The position numbers and the translations under genes were made by a program. A stretch of 64,000 nucleotides of DNA from Chitinophaga sp. YR573 (GTDB taxonomy: Bacteria; Bacteroidota; Bacteroidia; Chitinophagales; Chitinophagaceae): positions 248,001 through 312,000 of the forward strand of contig NZ_FOJF01000002.1 in NCBI RefSeq assembly GCF_900110995.1, in the 5' to 3' direction. The first letter of the stretch is position 1. Every line of letters begins with the position of its first letter. The notes beneath the pieces are model-generated. The model had not been told where the DNA came from. It saw only the letters and a list, made by a program, of their open reading frames with translations, and did not search any database. Shown in pieces: positions 15,702-25,963 of the stretch.

Positions 15702-18071
15702 CTATTCTTTCCTCAAACTATTCACCGGGTTCACTAATGCTGCTTTGATAGCTTGGTAACTTACAGTCAATATTGCAATTGCTACTGATAAGAAACACGC
15801 AAGTGCAAATACCCACCAGTGAATACTAACACGATATTCATAATCCTGCAGCCATGTATACATACTCCAATATGAGAATGGCGCCGCTATTAAAAATGAA
15901 ATAATGACCAGCTTTACAAAATCTTTGGATAGTAAAGTCGTAATGCTGGTTACAGACGCCCCCAACACTTTCCGCACACCAATTTCCTTGATCCTGTTTT
16001 CTGCCATATATGTAGCAAGACCAAATAAACCAAGGCATGAAATAAAGATGGTAAGTCCTGCAAATAAAGCAGCTAGAACCCCCTGACGTCGCTCATTATC
16101 GAATTTCTGCGCATAGGCTTCGTCTACGAATTTATACTCAAATGGATAGTCCGGGTTGTATTTATTGAAAATAGCTTCCGCCTTTTTCAGGTTTTTAGTA
16201 GTAGCATTTAGTTTTATCTGCATCACTTTGAAAGTCATGAAGCGACTCTTCGCACCACATATCAATATCGGTCTTGTTGGCTCATAAGGGCTGGTAAGAA
16301 TAAAATCTTTAATAACCCCTACAATATGCCAGTCAATACCAAGGTCGCTGACTACTTTGCCAATCGGGTCTTTGAACTTCATTACTTTCAGCGATGATTC
16401 ATTTATGATCAGCCCTGTTGAGTCGGTAGGGTATTTCTCCAAATCGAAATCACGGCCTTGTATAAATTGCAGACCAGCAGTAACACCCAATCCTTCATCA
16501 GCTAAATACCGGTCGAAAGATGTTTTATCATTCGGGTCTTTTCCTGCCCAATCCTGTCCCCATCCATCACTCCACCTTTCAGTAAGCGGAGAATTTGTTT
16601 TTGTAACTGATTTGGCAATACCTGATTCAATCAATTCATTTTTTATCAATGTATAGTTCTTAGGTATATCACCTGTCATGAAATGGTAAACAAGATTATC
16701 TTTATTATACCCTGTAGCCCGGTCAGTGGCATAGTCTATCTGTTGTTTTACGATGATAGTACAGATGATGAGAATGGTGGCACAGGTGAACTGTAATACA
16801 ACCAGCGCTTTTCTTGGCGTTACTAATGCATTTACTTTTTTAAATGTGCCTTTTAATACTTTAACGGGTTGGAAAGATGAAAGAAAGAATGCGGGATAAC
16901 TGCCGGCCAGTAAACCGGTGAACAGGATAAACCCGATAAATGCAATCCATGTATAGATGTTTCCAAAGTTTATGAATAGTTTTTTCTGCGTAAGCTGATT
17001 GTAGTCTGGTAAGCTTAGCAGTACAATAATAATAGCTACAATGCCTGCCAGAAAGGCGATAAAAACAGATTCCCCGATAAACTGAGTGATGAGAGAACTT
17101 TTCCCGGCACCCACTACTTTTCGTATCCCTACTTCCTTCGCCCGCTTTTCACTTCGTGCGGTACTCAGGTTCATAAAGTTGATGCATGCAATTAACAATA
17201 TTAACGCCGCGATGATGCCAAATATTTTTACGAATGTGCTACGCCCACCGTTATCTTCTACGCCATTAGTGAAGCTGGAATATAGGCGCCAGCGATGAAG
17301 CGGATAAATAAACATCTCCCATTTCATCATTTTTGCTTCGCTACTGTAATGCTGTTTTAATTCTTTTATTTTAGGAGCGACAGCAGCATAGTTTACATTT
17401 GGCTTCAGCAGCACATAAGTAGGAGTGCTGTTATCATTCCAGCCTAAATCCTGTCCTTCCCCATATTTCAAAGATGACCAGGGCAGTAAGTATTCAAAAT
17501 TGAACCTTGTATTCTCAGGCAAATCTTTTAGAATACCGGTAACAGTGAAATTATCCCTATTCTCAATTTTGATGATTTTCCCCATTGCCTCTTCATTGCC
17601 GAATAAACTTTTAGCCGTTTTTTCAGTAAGCACTATCGAATGCACATCATTCAATGCCGTATAAGGATTGCCTTTCAGCATCGGGAAGCTGAACACCTGG
17701 AGAAAACCGGTATCAACCGTAACTCCCGACTTCATCATTTTTTTATCAGCAACTGAAAAAAGAAGATTATCATTCGACTTTGCCCTTACTGCACGTTCTA
17801 CCTCAGGTAAATCCTTTTCCAGGGCGGGGGCCGTCAATGTGGGTACGGTATTCCAGCAGGAAAGCTTACCATCAAGTGCTACACGATTCCATACCTCGTA
17901 TATCCTGTCTTTATTCTCATGAAACTCATCATAGCTTCTTTCGTCTTGTATCCACAGCAAGATAAGTATTGCGGCAGCCATGCCTATTGCAAGACCTATA
18001 ATGTTAATGGCAGAAAAACCTTTATTACGCAGAAGATTCCGGTAAACGACTTTGAAGAAATTTCTAATCAT
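15702..18071 (-). CDS. ABC transporter permease, MacB/FtsX type
   Basis: The protein starts MIRNFFKVVYRNLLRNKG, the usual opening of the large Bacteroidota MacB-like permeases, followed by a first transmembrane helix (GFSAINIIGLAIGMAAAILI), a periplasmic MacB core, three helices including the FtsX motif ARSEKRAKEVGIRKVVGAG, and then a duplicated second half with a second FtsX segment (NRIKEIGVRKVLGASV). About 789 residues and eight membrane spans fit the duplicated family. Such permeases extrude antimicrobials or act in lipoprotein/cell-envelope transport; no ATPase gene is adjacent. The frame could extend to a TTG at 18098, but ATG 18071 gives the conserved N-terminus and I prefer it. Confidence 0.85.
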   Translation of the reverse strand: MIRNFFKVVYRNLLRNKGFSAINIIGLAIGMAAAILILLWIQDERSYDEFHENKDRIYEVWNRVALDGKLSCWNTVPTLTAPALEKDLPEVERAVRAKSNDNLLFSVADKKMMKSGVTVDTGFLQVFSFPMLKGNPYTALNDVHSIVLTEKTAKSLFGNEEAMGKIIKIENRDNFTVTGILKDLPENTRFNFEYLLPWSSLKYGEGQDLGWNDNSTPTYVLLKPNVNYAAVAPKIKELKQHYSSEAKMMKWEMFIYPLHRWRLYSSFTNGVEDNGGRSTFVKIFGIIAALILLIACINFMNLSTARSEKRAKEVGIRKVVGAGKSSLITQFIGESVFIAFLAGIVAIIIVLLSLPDYNQLTQKKLFINFGNIYTWIAFIGFILFTGLLAGSYPAFFLSSFQPVKVLKGTFKKVNALVTPRKALVVLQFTCATILIICTIIVKQQIDYATDRATGYNKDNLVYHFMTGDIPKNYTLIKNELIESGIAKSVTKTNSPLTERWSDGWGQDWAGKDPNDKTSFDRYLADEGLGVTAGLQFIQGRDFDLEKYPTDSTGLIINESSLKVMKFKDPIGKVVSDLGIDWHIVGVIKDFILTSPYEPTRPILICGAKSRFMTFKVMQIKLNATTKNLKKAEAIFNKYNPDYPFEYKFVDEAYAQKFDNERRQGVLAALFAGLTIFISCLGLFGLATYMAENRIKEIGVRKVLGASVTSITTLLSKDFVKLVIISFLIAAPFSYWSMYTWLQDYEYRVSIHWWVFALACFLSVAIAILTVSYQAIKAALVNPVNSLRKE

Positions 18072-18209
18072 AATATGGGTTTGCGGGAATTGTACCAAGA
18101 CAGTGCCGGATAATCATATGGTTGATTTACAATGTATTAGATTTGTATTATACAAGTTGGCTTGTTCGTTTTCAATACAAAACTGTCCGCTTCTGAACAC
18201 CGGTTATAT

Positions 18210-18533
18210 TCATGCCACTTCCATTTGCTGCTCGCCCCAGATACGCATCTGGTCAATAAACGGGAGCAACCCCGTTCCTGTTTCAGATAGTTTGTATTCA
18301 ACGTGAGGGGGTACTATAGGATATGCTATACGGATCACAAGCTTATCTTCTTCCAACTCTTTCAGGGTTTGTGTAAGCATCTTGGGAGATATCCCTTCTA
18401 TCACCCTGATAAGTTCCCCATATCTTAAACATCCTTCCCGGAGAGACCAGATTATACGACCTTTGTATTTACCCCCGATCCGTTGGAAAGCATAATCAAC
18501 CGGGCAATAAGTTTTTCTAATCTTTTTTTCCAT
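18210..18533 (-). CDS. HxlR-family winged-helix transcriptional regulator
   Basis: The 107-residue protein has the family landmarks in order: an N-terminal Cys (C10), IGGKYKGRIIWSL, the recognition region GISPKMLTQTLKELEEDKLV, and the wing IVPPHVEYKLSETG, ending with WGEQ. HxlR proteins are dimeric and often respond through the N-terminal Cys to electrophiles or quinones. It is divergent from a NIPSNAP gene with a palindrome between them, the usual regulator-target layout. Confidence 0.9.
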   Translation of the reverse strand: MEKKIRKTYCPVDYAFQRIGGKYKGRIIWSLREGCLRYGELIRVIEGISPKMLTQTLKELEEDKLVIRIAYPIVPPHVEYKLSETGTGLLPFIDQMRIWGEQQMEVA

Positions 18534-18584
18534 AAATGGGCGTTTTAATTATCTGAAAACCACTTTAGATACTTTTTAGTAAGT

Positions 18585-18606
18585 AGTACACCAATTGGTA
18601 TGTACT
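18585..18606. promoter_or_regulatory. probable HxlR operator
   Basis: In the 107-base divergent promoter region the perfect palindrome ACCAATTGGT (18590-18599) is flanked by AGTAC (18585-18589) and GTACT (18602-18606), a nested inverted repeat offset by two bases. Winged-helix dimers of this family bind such sites, so it probably controls both genes. Confidence 0.55.
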
Positions 18607-18640
18607 TGTTATAAATATAACAATACATTTCTTTTGCATT

Positions 18641-19345
18641 ATGCAAAATAATCCAGATTACACGTCAATTGGTCTCATTGAACTAAGGAATTATATCATA
18701 AATCCGGGGATGTGTGAGCCGTTCATAGATTACTTTGAAAAGAATCTGATTTCCCCTCAGATTGCATCAGGTGCTTATCCGCTGGGACAATACAGGATCA
18801 AAGGTGAAGCAGATCATTTCTTTTGGATAAGAGGATTTACCGACATGACTTCACGTGGGAATTTTCTCCGGACATTCTATGGTGGTCCGGAATGGAAGAA
18901 ACATAAGGGGCTTGTCAATCCCATGTTAGCTAATAATGATAATGTTCATCTCCTGAAACCTTACAATGTACAGGTTTCGCAAGATATTTTACAAGCAGGA
19001 AAGCATTTGGCAATAATAGATTATTATATTTCCAATACCAGACTGCCGGAGCTCCTGGAAATCTTTACCACAAGCTACCTCCCGCTTCGAAAGAATGCAG
19101 GGTTACCAGATTGTACTTTATGGATAAGCGAATTAGCAGAGAATGATTTTCCTGCACTTCCGGTATTTCAGGACAAGAACCTGCTGGTGACTATAACATT
19201 CTATAAAGATGAACAGGAATACCAGCAGGGACAACAGCAACTGAATGAAACAATCAAAGGTCCTCTGCGTAGCCAGTTACGGGATGTCATTACATTACAG
19301 CATACCCTTGTTCTTTATCCAACGAATAACATCACGGAGAAGTAG
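18641..19345 (+). CDS. NIPSNAP-family protein
   Basis: The 234-residue protein has two related halves of the ferredoxin-like, dimeric alpha/beta-barrel NIPSNAP type. The first begins IELRNYIINPGMCEPFIDYFE, includes the FFWIRGFTDMTSRGNFLRTFYGG core and ends with HLLKPY. The second starts near residue 125 (IDYYISNTRLPELLEIF). The family's activity is poorly defined; a role in stress or electrophile metabolism is suggested by the divergent HxlR gene. Its last 14 bases overlap the end of the convergent RHS gene. Confidence 0.85.
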   Translation: MQNNPDYTSIGLIELRNYIINPGMCEPFIDYFEKNLISPQIASGAYPLGQYRIKGEADHFFWIRGFTDMTSRGNFLRTFYGGPEWKKHKGLVNPMLANNDNVHLLKPYNVQVSQDILQAGKHLAIIDYYISNTRLPELLEIFTTSYLPLRKNAGLPDCTLWISELAENDFPALPVFQDKNLLVTITFYKDEQEYQQGQQQLNETIKGPLRSQLRDVITLQHTLVLYPTNNITEK

Positions 19346-22300
19346 GATTATTGAACATATACCTGTAAGGATTATATGTCCGTTCCGCTAATGGCTTCAC
19401 CGAAAACCATCTGCCTATCTGAACATCATACATTCTGTCATGCTCATTATACCAATCCAAACCAGGGCCCTGTCTCATTTCCTTACTATGCAGATCGCTG
19501 CTTCTGTAACGGTATCTGTTTTCAGGATACAACAGCCCTTTTAACGCGATTGAGCTGAGACCGGTCATCGTTAATCCAAAGGGATAATAATGCGTCTCTT
19601 CCAATAGTGGCCCTGATATATGCTGAACAATGAGGTTGTCGAAATACATGTCTCCGGCTGATTCATTGCTCAGATAAATATACAGGAACCCGGATTTCTG
19701 GATGCGCATCTGTTCTATCACCAGGTTAAGCAGGGCATCAGGCGACCCATGTACCTGTCTTACACCACTATTGGCATCTACTATTTTAAACTGGTCATCG
19801 AATAAGATAAAAGACAGGTAGGCTTTAGCCAGGAAAGGACTATTCTCGAACGGATTTTTGTTCAGGAGCTGCTGATAATCTGTGCTGCTGAAACTTGTTG
19901 CAAGGGGTGAATTAGGGCCGTTTGAAGAGTGTATTCCCGCGGTGAGCCCTCCGGTACTAAAAACCTGCAAGAGGGCAGCTAACATGCTGGCAGGGGTATT
20001 ACTGGACGTATTGACTGCTGTACTCTTATAGAATGCTCTGGTAATAGCTGCTATGGTATCACCTCTCATCACCCGCAACACAAGAGAAGGTCCGATTTTA
20101 GCACCATCCACTCCGTTTAACTTTGAAACATAGTCATTGGGACTGGTAGCATTATCAGTGGGATATCCCGAAGGCAATGCTGTTCGTGTATTATCAATAT
20201 TGCTGAATAAAGCGTTTTCTATTGCACTCCGGGCCGTTTCCATGGAAGCAAAATATTGTGCCGTATCACGGTTGGCTCCCAGTACACTCCGCACATTTCC
20301 CTGGTAGTCTTTTACAAAAGCATCAAAGAAGTATTTGACAGGTTGTTCCGTTCTGTAAACCGGACGGATCTGCCCGTCATCATGTGAGATCAACTGTAAT
20401 GTATCCTGTTCGTATACAAGACCACTTGCATAATCGATGACTTTTACACTGCCCTGTTGGGCGCTTGTATCAATAATAATCTTCGAAAGAAGATGACCGA
20501 GAGGATCGTACTGCATATAGATCATTCCTCTTTTCAGAAAAACGACAGAGGGCTGATTATTTTGATCATAAATGATACTGTCAATATCCTTGTTTTTATC
20601 CTTAGCCATGTTTCCATCAGGATCATAGCTGTAATCGGGGGTAGGGGTATTGATAGTCTCTCTGAAATCGCCAAGCGTACCTTGAGGGTTATTTGCCAGA
20701 TCAGTTACATAGCTTAGCCGGTTGCTGTTTCCCTGGTAGTTGTATTGCAGACTATCAATGGTTTGGATGCTCACTCCATTCATGCCTGATTGTTTCATGG
20801 ACAGGATGTTGCCATTGATATCATATGAGAGATTTTTCAGCGAGAAATTTATTTTGTCTTGTGTCCAGGCGGTGCTGCCATCATTCTGTTGATTGAATTC
20901 GCCGGTAATTAAACGGTTCATCCTGTCGTAATTATAACCGTATGCCCGTGCAGTGCCATCAGTTCCTCCTTTCCATTTTACACCGGCTATATTCCCGTTA
21001 TAGTAGTGATTAGTAAAGCCTGTTTCATAGGAAATTTCCTGGCCAAACCAACTGCTGGTACTGTTAGGGGTATTGACAAATGATTTATTAATAGCTGTTA
21101 AACGGCCACGCAGATCATGCTGGTAAACCTGCGATTCTATTTGAAAAGAAGCACCGTTGACATACAGATTTTTTGTTTTGATCTGCCCCAGCTCATCATA
21201 TTCCATTGTGGATACATTCCGTTGTAATGATGGATTATCGTTCAGTTTTTTAGTGAGCATATCAGGTCTTCCTGAGGCATCAAAATGATAGATGGTCAAC
21301 AAGGTGGTTTGAGGAGTAACTGTACTTTTAGGATTGGTTTGATGGAGATAAGTGCTGATCAGTTTACCATCAAAGTTAAAGAGGTAACTGGTAAAGTCTC
21401 TGCCCCCCATGATATTATCGGCCGCGGTTTGCGTAGGTCTGCCCTTATTATTATAGAAATATGTAGTCGCCAGTTGTCGGTTGGTACCGGCGACTGTTGT
21501 TACTTTTATAGTTGGAAGTCCAATGGGCATATTAACAACGCCAGTTGGTAAGGGCTCTGCGTATTGATTACTTCCTGCATCTACCTTGGCTGCATCGGCA
21601 GCTGAATAGGGAATATAAGCAGGTATGAAAAAATAATTGTCGTACCAGGTGCGTATCAGCGGTGTAAACCCATGAACTGTATCTAAGCCAGGAACAGATA
21701 CTGCGGGATTATATGGGGAAGAATTGATCAGGGTTTGCATCTGATCGCGTGTTGCACTACTGAAAAAGAGACCAGTAGCACGCTCTCTGTTTATTTCATC
21801 ATAATAATACACCTGCCACATATTCCTGTTCTTCAGAATACCGGTCCTTGAAACGATTAACCGGTTACGGATATCATAGATCTGCTCTACAGAATCGCTG
21901 GCAGGTTGTTTGGATACTACCACTCTGCCCCGTCTGTCATAGCGGTAGATAAAACAAAGTCCTGCTGCAATATCGGGTGTAATGATCCAGTCTGATTGAA
22001 TGGCCTGTACTGCTTTCGGTGGAATAATAACCCGCAGATGGTCCAGGTTATCATAAGTGTAATAGGTACAGGCCCAGCCGGTATGCTCTGTTCCCGGTGT
22101 TTCAGCAGCTTGTTCCTTGCTGAGGATAACATGCCCTTCCATATCCTTGTATTCGATCGATTTTGTTCCTGCTTCATCAATGGTAACGTTTTTGTATAAT
22201 ACGCCCGCCGGATAAACCTGGCTGGCAACAGGCAGGATGTCTCCGGTAGTAAAACGCCAGATCCGTACAGAGTCGCTCAGTGCATTGGTGAGGTATTGAT

Positions 22301-22877
22301 ATTGCCGGGGTTTGTTGCCGTCTGTTTTGGTATATGCATTGCCCGGGAGATAAGTTTTTTGTACACGGTTCAAAGGCGAATTTTCAAAGTCAGTCTGATA
22401 AAAGAAATAGCTTTCATTGTTAAAACCGGGGTTCTCTGCCTGGTTAGAATAGAAGTCCTGCTGTGCCTGAAAGGGATCAGTTTTGAATTTGCCATCATTG
22501 CTGTTAGAAGCATACGGCAGGTATTGAAAATACTCTCTGCCAGATGCATCATACAGAACAGGTGTCACCAGATCTCTGCCAGCAGGGCTTTTACGCCTTT
22601 CTACAATTTGTAATCGCCTGCCTGATCCATCCAGGTATTCAGTCGTTTCCTGTACTTCTGCCACTGTGGTGGAAGGAGCTTTTATAAAAACAGGATTCGT
22701 TGCCGGCATATGTGGCTGCAAGGTGCGGATATAACTGATCGTGGACCGCTGATACGCGGGTGGTAATGGCACCGCGACCGGCGAATAGGGTGTTTCGGTA
22801 ACAGGTATATTCTGAGCAACAGTTATCTGTCCTATACAGACCAATAACAGCGATATGATAAATTGATATGTACGCAT
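19332..22877 (-). CDS. RHS/YD-repeat protein with DUF6443-like start, lacking a toxin tip
   Basis: The 1181-residue protein has a Sec signal (ISLLLVCIGQITVAQ), a DUF6443-type opening near 70-110 (TEYLDGSGRRLQIVERRKSP), many YD repeats (for example YDASGREYFQY, YDRRGRVVVSKQ, YDPLGHLLSK) and the RHS core (YYPFGLTMTGLSS, then DRMYDVQIGRWFSVKPLAE). It stops at RYMFNNPTSP, exactly where the core normally continues into the DPDG junction and a variable toxin. The stop falls in the overlap with the convergent NIPSNAP gene. It is the third gene of an operon, two bases after the preceding RHS-like gene. Intact RHS shells encapsulate a C-terminal toxin; this copy would be tipless. Confidence 0.85.
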   Translation of the reverse strand: MRTYQFIISLLLVCIGQITVAQNIPVTETPYSPVAVPLPPAYQRSTISYIRTLQPHMPATNPVFIKAPSTTVAEVQETTEYLDGSGRRLQIVERRKSPAGRDLVTPVLYDASGREYFQYLPYASNSNDGKFKTDPFQAQQDFYSNQAENPGFNNESYFFYQTDFENSPLNRVQKTYLPGNAYTKTDGNKPRQYQYLTNALSDSVRIWRFTTGDILPVASQVYPAGVLYKNVTIDEAGTKSIEYKDMEGHVILSKEQAAETPGTEHTGWACTYYTYDNLDHLRVIIPPKAVQAIQSDWIITPDIAAGLCFIYRYDRRGRVVVSKQPASDSVEQIYDIRNRLIVSRTGILKNRNMWQVYYYDEINRERATGLFFSSATRDQMQTLINSSPYNPAVSVPGLDTVHGFTPLIRTWYDNYFFIPAYIPYSAADAAKVDAGSNQYAEPLPTGVVNMPIGLPTIKVTTVAGTNRQLATTYFYNNKGRPTQTAADNIMGGRDFTSYLFNFDGKLISTYLHQTNPKSTVTPQTTLLTIYHFDASGRPDMLTKKLNDNPSLQRNVSTMEYDELGQIKTKNLYVNGASFQIESQVYQHDLRGRLTAINKSFVNTPNSTSSWFGQEISYETGFTNHYYNGNIAGVKWKGGTDGTARAYGYNYDRMNRLITGEFNQQNDGSTAWTQDKINFSLKNLSYDINGNILSMKQSGMNGVSIQTIDSLQYNYQGNSNRLSYVTDLANNPQGTLGDFRETINTPTPDYSYDPDGNMAKDKNKDIDSIIYDQNNQPSVVFLKRGMIYMQYDPLGHLLSKIIIDTSAQQGSVKVIDYASGLVYEQDTLQLISHDDGQIRPVYRTEQPVKYFFDAFVKDYQGNVRSVLGANRDTAQYFASMETARSAIENALFSNIDNTRTALPSGYPTDNATSPNDYVSKLNGVDGAKIGPSLVLRVMRGDTIAAITRAFYKSTAVNTSSNTPASMLAALLQVFSTGGLTAGIHSSNGPNSPLATSFSSTDYQQLLNKNPFENSPFLAKAYLSFILFDDQFKIVDANSGVRQVHGSPDALLNLVIEQMRIQKSGFLYIYLSNESAGDMYFDNLIVQHISGPLLEETHYYPFGLTMTGLSSIALKGLLYPENRYRYRSSDLHSKEMRQGPGLDWYNEHDRMYDVQIGRWFSVKPLAERTYNPYRYMFNNPTSP

Positions 22878-22879
22878 GG

Positions 22880-25800
22880 TTATTGAGTAATTGGTTTTAC
22901 ATATTGATAGTCTATGAGTTTCAGTATTTTTCCATCTCCGTCTCTCACCATTTTTAATCGCCCGGTTGCATCGTAGGAGTAATAGGTGATATTACCCCGT
23001 TCATCACAGGTGCTTGTGATACCAGTGTGAGGTTGATAGGTATATGTTTTTATTTGGGCTTTCGACGGATAGAGTCGTATATCGTCAACGTACCCACTGG
23101 AAGGGAATGTTACCCCCCCGGAAAGTGAAGTAGCAATCCAGTGTATGAAGAAAGTCCATCCGTTAATGGTCCTTCCTTTCAACGGTGTATAAGGAAACTC
23201 TGCTATAAAAGTAAAGGGTACTGCATTTTTTGTCCAGTAAGAAAGAACGCACATATCCCCGTGGTTTGTAAACACGGATGAGAGGCCACCTGTAGCCAGG
23301 TTATAACATTTTTGCCCGGAGGGAGAAGTTGGATCAGTTACCGGAACCCCGGAATAATTCCAGCCACCATGTTGATCTGTTTCAAATGAAGTATAAGCAA
23401 CACTATCGGAAGTCGCATTCAATACTTCTGCAACCTTATACAGTTGCTGGTAGTCATATAAATAAGCAACACGTACGCCATTGACAGGTGTCATCAGTGT
23501 AAGATTGTTATTATTATCATAACGTGAAAAGGTGGTCGTTGTTTCGTATCTGCTGTCCTTTACAAGATTGCCTGTACTGATAGAGCTCGTTGTATAAGAA
23601 AGCATGGGGACAGGCTCATTCAGGTTTAATTGAAAGGTCTTATCAGGAAATGGTCTGTCTTCCCGATAGGTAGTTAATGTAGCGCCGGTTACATAATCTA
23701 TACCCGCAATGGTACGGTATTGAATCTTTTCTATGGGTACCAGTACATTCAGTCTGCGCAAATTCCTGATGCCTCTTGCTTCTGCAGAACTGATAGTACT
23801 TGTATCGTAATCAAAAGAATAAATAGTGCGTTCATTTAATTTTTCTGCCTTACTGTTTAATTGTGTAACCAGTGTAGGCAATGTATGTGTGGCGGCGTTG
23901 GCCGTATAATTGGTCTGGTTCGTCAGACTTTGTGCAGGTAGATAATCGATCTTTTTTGATTGCAGCAGGTAAAACCGGTCAGAAAACAAAGTGGATAAGG
24001 AGACGTTGTAAGTGGATGAGTCAGACACACAATATACTGCGTAATTAGTCTTGAATCCTGTAGTAATCTGTTGTTTATTCAGCGTAGTATAAGTGTGCCG
24101 GTATTCCCGTATTAACTGATAGGTGTTACCTGTTGATGAATAGATTTTTTGATTCAGCAGTTTACCCGTATACCAGGAAGTGTTTACAGGTGCTACATAT
24201 GGATCAGCATGACTTGCAGTTTTATCCAGAGGTAATAGATAAACATTTTCGGTTTTACCCAATTTCCCTGTTGCACTGGAATCATATACTGTTACGCGGC
24301 TATATACGACAGGGCTACCGTCAAAAGGGACCACGCTTTCATCGAAAATAACTGATTGTATACCACATGGAGGACAAACCCCGGTGTTTGTGATATAACG
24401 GGGAATATTCAGGAATGCCACCGCATGTAAACTATCTGCATACACGTATTTCCGGTAACGTGAAGGTGTTCCTGTACTGTCATTGATGATGATAGTCTTC
24501 ACACGTACACCACCAATGATATAGGGGACCGGTGTACCTCCCGGTACTGTAAGAAAAGGAGAAAGATTTGTTAGTTCACTGTAAGCGCTAACCCTCAGCT
24601 GATTGGGTTCATATTGAAATGCAGTACTACCAGCAGCAGGATAAATGATCGACTGCAGCATACCATACACAGCAAATGTATCTGAAGAACGATTCCCATA
24701 ACTGGCTACCGGATTGTTCCAGCCAGGTATAAGGGGTGAATAATCAATGTTGGGGATCAGGCCGGCATTATTAGCAGCATTGTAGTATCCCCAGTGGTCC
24801 TGATCCCTGGAGAATATTGCAGGAAATATAGCAGATTCATGATAATAGTTAAATTGCCATGTCTTATCAACGGTGGTGCCATTTAACTCATGAATACCGG
24901 ATAATTTTAATCGTTTATTGGTATCGAAATAACTCTGAATAAAAGAAAATTCCTTGATCTTATTGTTATTCCCGCTAACGATGATTAACCCGGTTATAGA
25001 AGGAACTGCTGCTGCAGCTTGTATTGTTTTTATATCTTTCCTGAATGTTGTACTGATAGAGAATTTTACAAATCCCTGATCAAAAATGATGGAATCCGGT
25101 AACAGATAATTGATCTGTTCTGTACGGGTATAAGCGGATACACTATTATCAGTGCTACAGGTAGAATTAAAATGAATGACAGACTTATTTTTAGTTACTG
25201 TATAGCTATAACTTTTATACCTGAATAAAATAGTTCTGTTTTCTTTAGTGACAATTTTTGATAAATAATAGGCGGAAATATCATTAAAGTCGGGTCGGTA
25301 TTTTTCTGCTGATGAATCGGTACTACTGGCATGCTCAGTCGCTCCGAAATAATAGTTATTATTTTCATTGTCCAGAATACGTATTTCATTCGCCTGCCGG
25401 AAGATCTTTAGATCCGTTTTCGGTACTGTTACTGCATTCATCAGCGTATCATAGTAATACATACCAGACCTACCTGGAAAAGTATAATGATACTGGTCAA
25501 ATTCCGCATCTGCATTACCATTTACTACCTGTTCCAGGTAGCTCAATCGTTGCCCCGTATTCATATGTCCTTTTAAAAACAATTTCAGATTAGTCATGGA
25601 AGGAGAAGAGACCCCGCCATTGAAGAGGCCCGATGTATTAAAATCATTTAGTCCATTTTGCTGGAAAGAGATCATGCCACCATATTGTAATGACCATCCA
25701 TCACCCACGGAAGAGGGTATTTCATCTACTTTTAAACCATTTTTATGATAACTGATACTGATAGGTAATGCAAAAGAACCAATGTGAAGATCAGCCAGTG

Positions 25801-25954
25801 GTATGCTTACATCATTTTCTGATGCAGGGGTTTCAATACTGACAATATCCGGCGATCGCGTAATGATCTGAGGCAGTTTCTGTTGGGCATGGATAGAAGT
25901 ACTTGTTAACAGGAGTAATAACAATACGGGAATACGGGAGTTATACAATAGCAT
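22880..25954 (-). CDS. secreted RHS-like partner protein
   Basis: The 1024-residue protein has a signal peptide (VLLLLLLTSTSIHAQ), an N-terminal beta-rich domain with the motif VGDGWSLQYGGMI, characteristic of large Bacteroidota RHS-associated proteins, a long beta-strand-rich middle and, near the C-terminus, YD-type repeats (TYQPHTGITSTCDERGN, YYSYDATGRLKMV). It ends without an RHS core. It is followed two bases later by the DUF6443/RHS gene and preceded by a coiled-coil/beta-barrel gene, a conserved-looking order. It may supply the N-terminal half of a split RHS shell, which is an inference from complementarity of the domains. Confidence 0.75.
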   Translation of the reverse strand: MLLYNSRIPVLLLLLLTSTSIHAQQKLPQIITRSPDIVSIETPASENDVSIPLADLHIGSFALPISISYHKNGLKVDEIPSSVGDGWSLQYGGMISFQQNGLNDFNTSGLFNGGVSSPSMTNLKLFLKGHMNTGQRLSYLEQVVNGNADAEFDQYHYTFPGRSGMYYYDTLMNAVTVPKTDLKIFRQANEIRILDNENNNYYFGATEHASSTDSSAEKYRPDFNDISAYYLSKIVTKENRTILFRYKSYSYTVTKNKSVIHFNSTCSTDNSVSAYTRTEQINYLLPDSIIFDQGFVKFSISTTFRKDIKTIQAAAAVPSITGLIIVSGNNNKIKEFSFIQSYFDTNKRLKLSGIHELNGTTVDKTWQFNYYHESAIFPAIFSRDQDHWGYYNAANNAGLIPNIDYSPLIPGWNNPVASYGNRSSDTFAVYGMLQSIIYPAAGSTAFQYEPNQLRVSAYSELTNLSPFLTVPGGTPVPYIIGGVRVKTIIINDSTGTPSRYRKYVYADSLHAVAFLNIPRYITNTGVCPPCGIQSVIFDESVVPFDGSPVVYSRVTVYDSSATGKLGKTENVYLLPLDKTASHADPYVAPVNTSWYTGKLLNQKIYSSTGNTYQLIREYRHTYTTLNKQQITTGFKTNYAVYCVSDSSTYNVSLSTLFSDRFYLLQSKKIDYLPAQSLTNQTNYTANAATHTLPTLVTQLNSKAEKLNERTIYSFDYDTSTISSAEARGIRNLRRLNVLVPIEKIQYRTIAGIDYVTGATLTTYREDRPFPDKTFQLNLNEPVPMLSYTTSSISTGNLVKDSRYETTTTFSRYDNNNNLTLMTPVNGVRVAYLYDYQQLYKVAEVLNATSDSVAYTSFETDQHGGWNYSGVPVTDPTSPSGQKCYNLATGGLSSVFTNHGDMCVLSYWTKNAVPFTFIAEFPYTPLKGRTINGWTFFIHWIATSLSGGVTFPSSGYVDDIRLYPSKAQIKTYTYQPHTGITSTCDERGNITYYSYDATGRLKMVRDGDGKILKLIDYQYVKPITQ

Positions 25955-25963
25955 GACTTAGAT

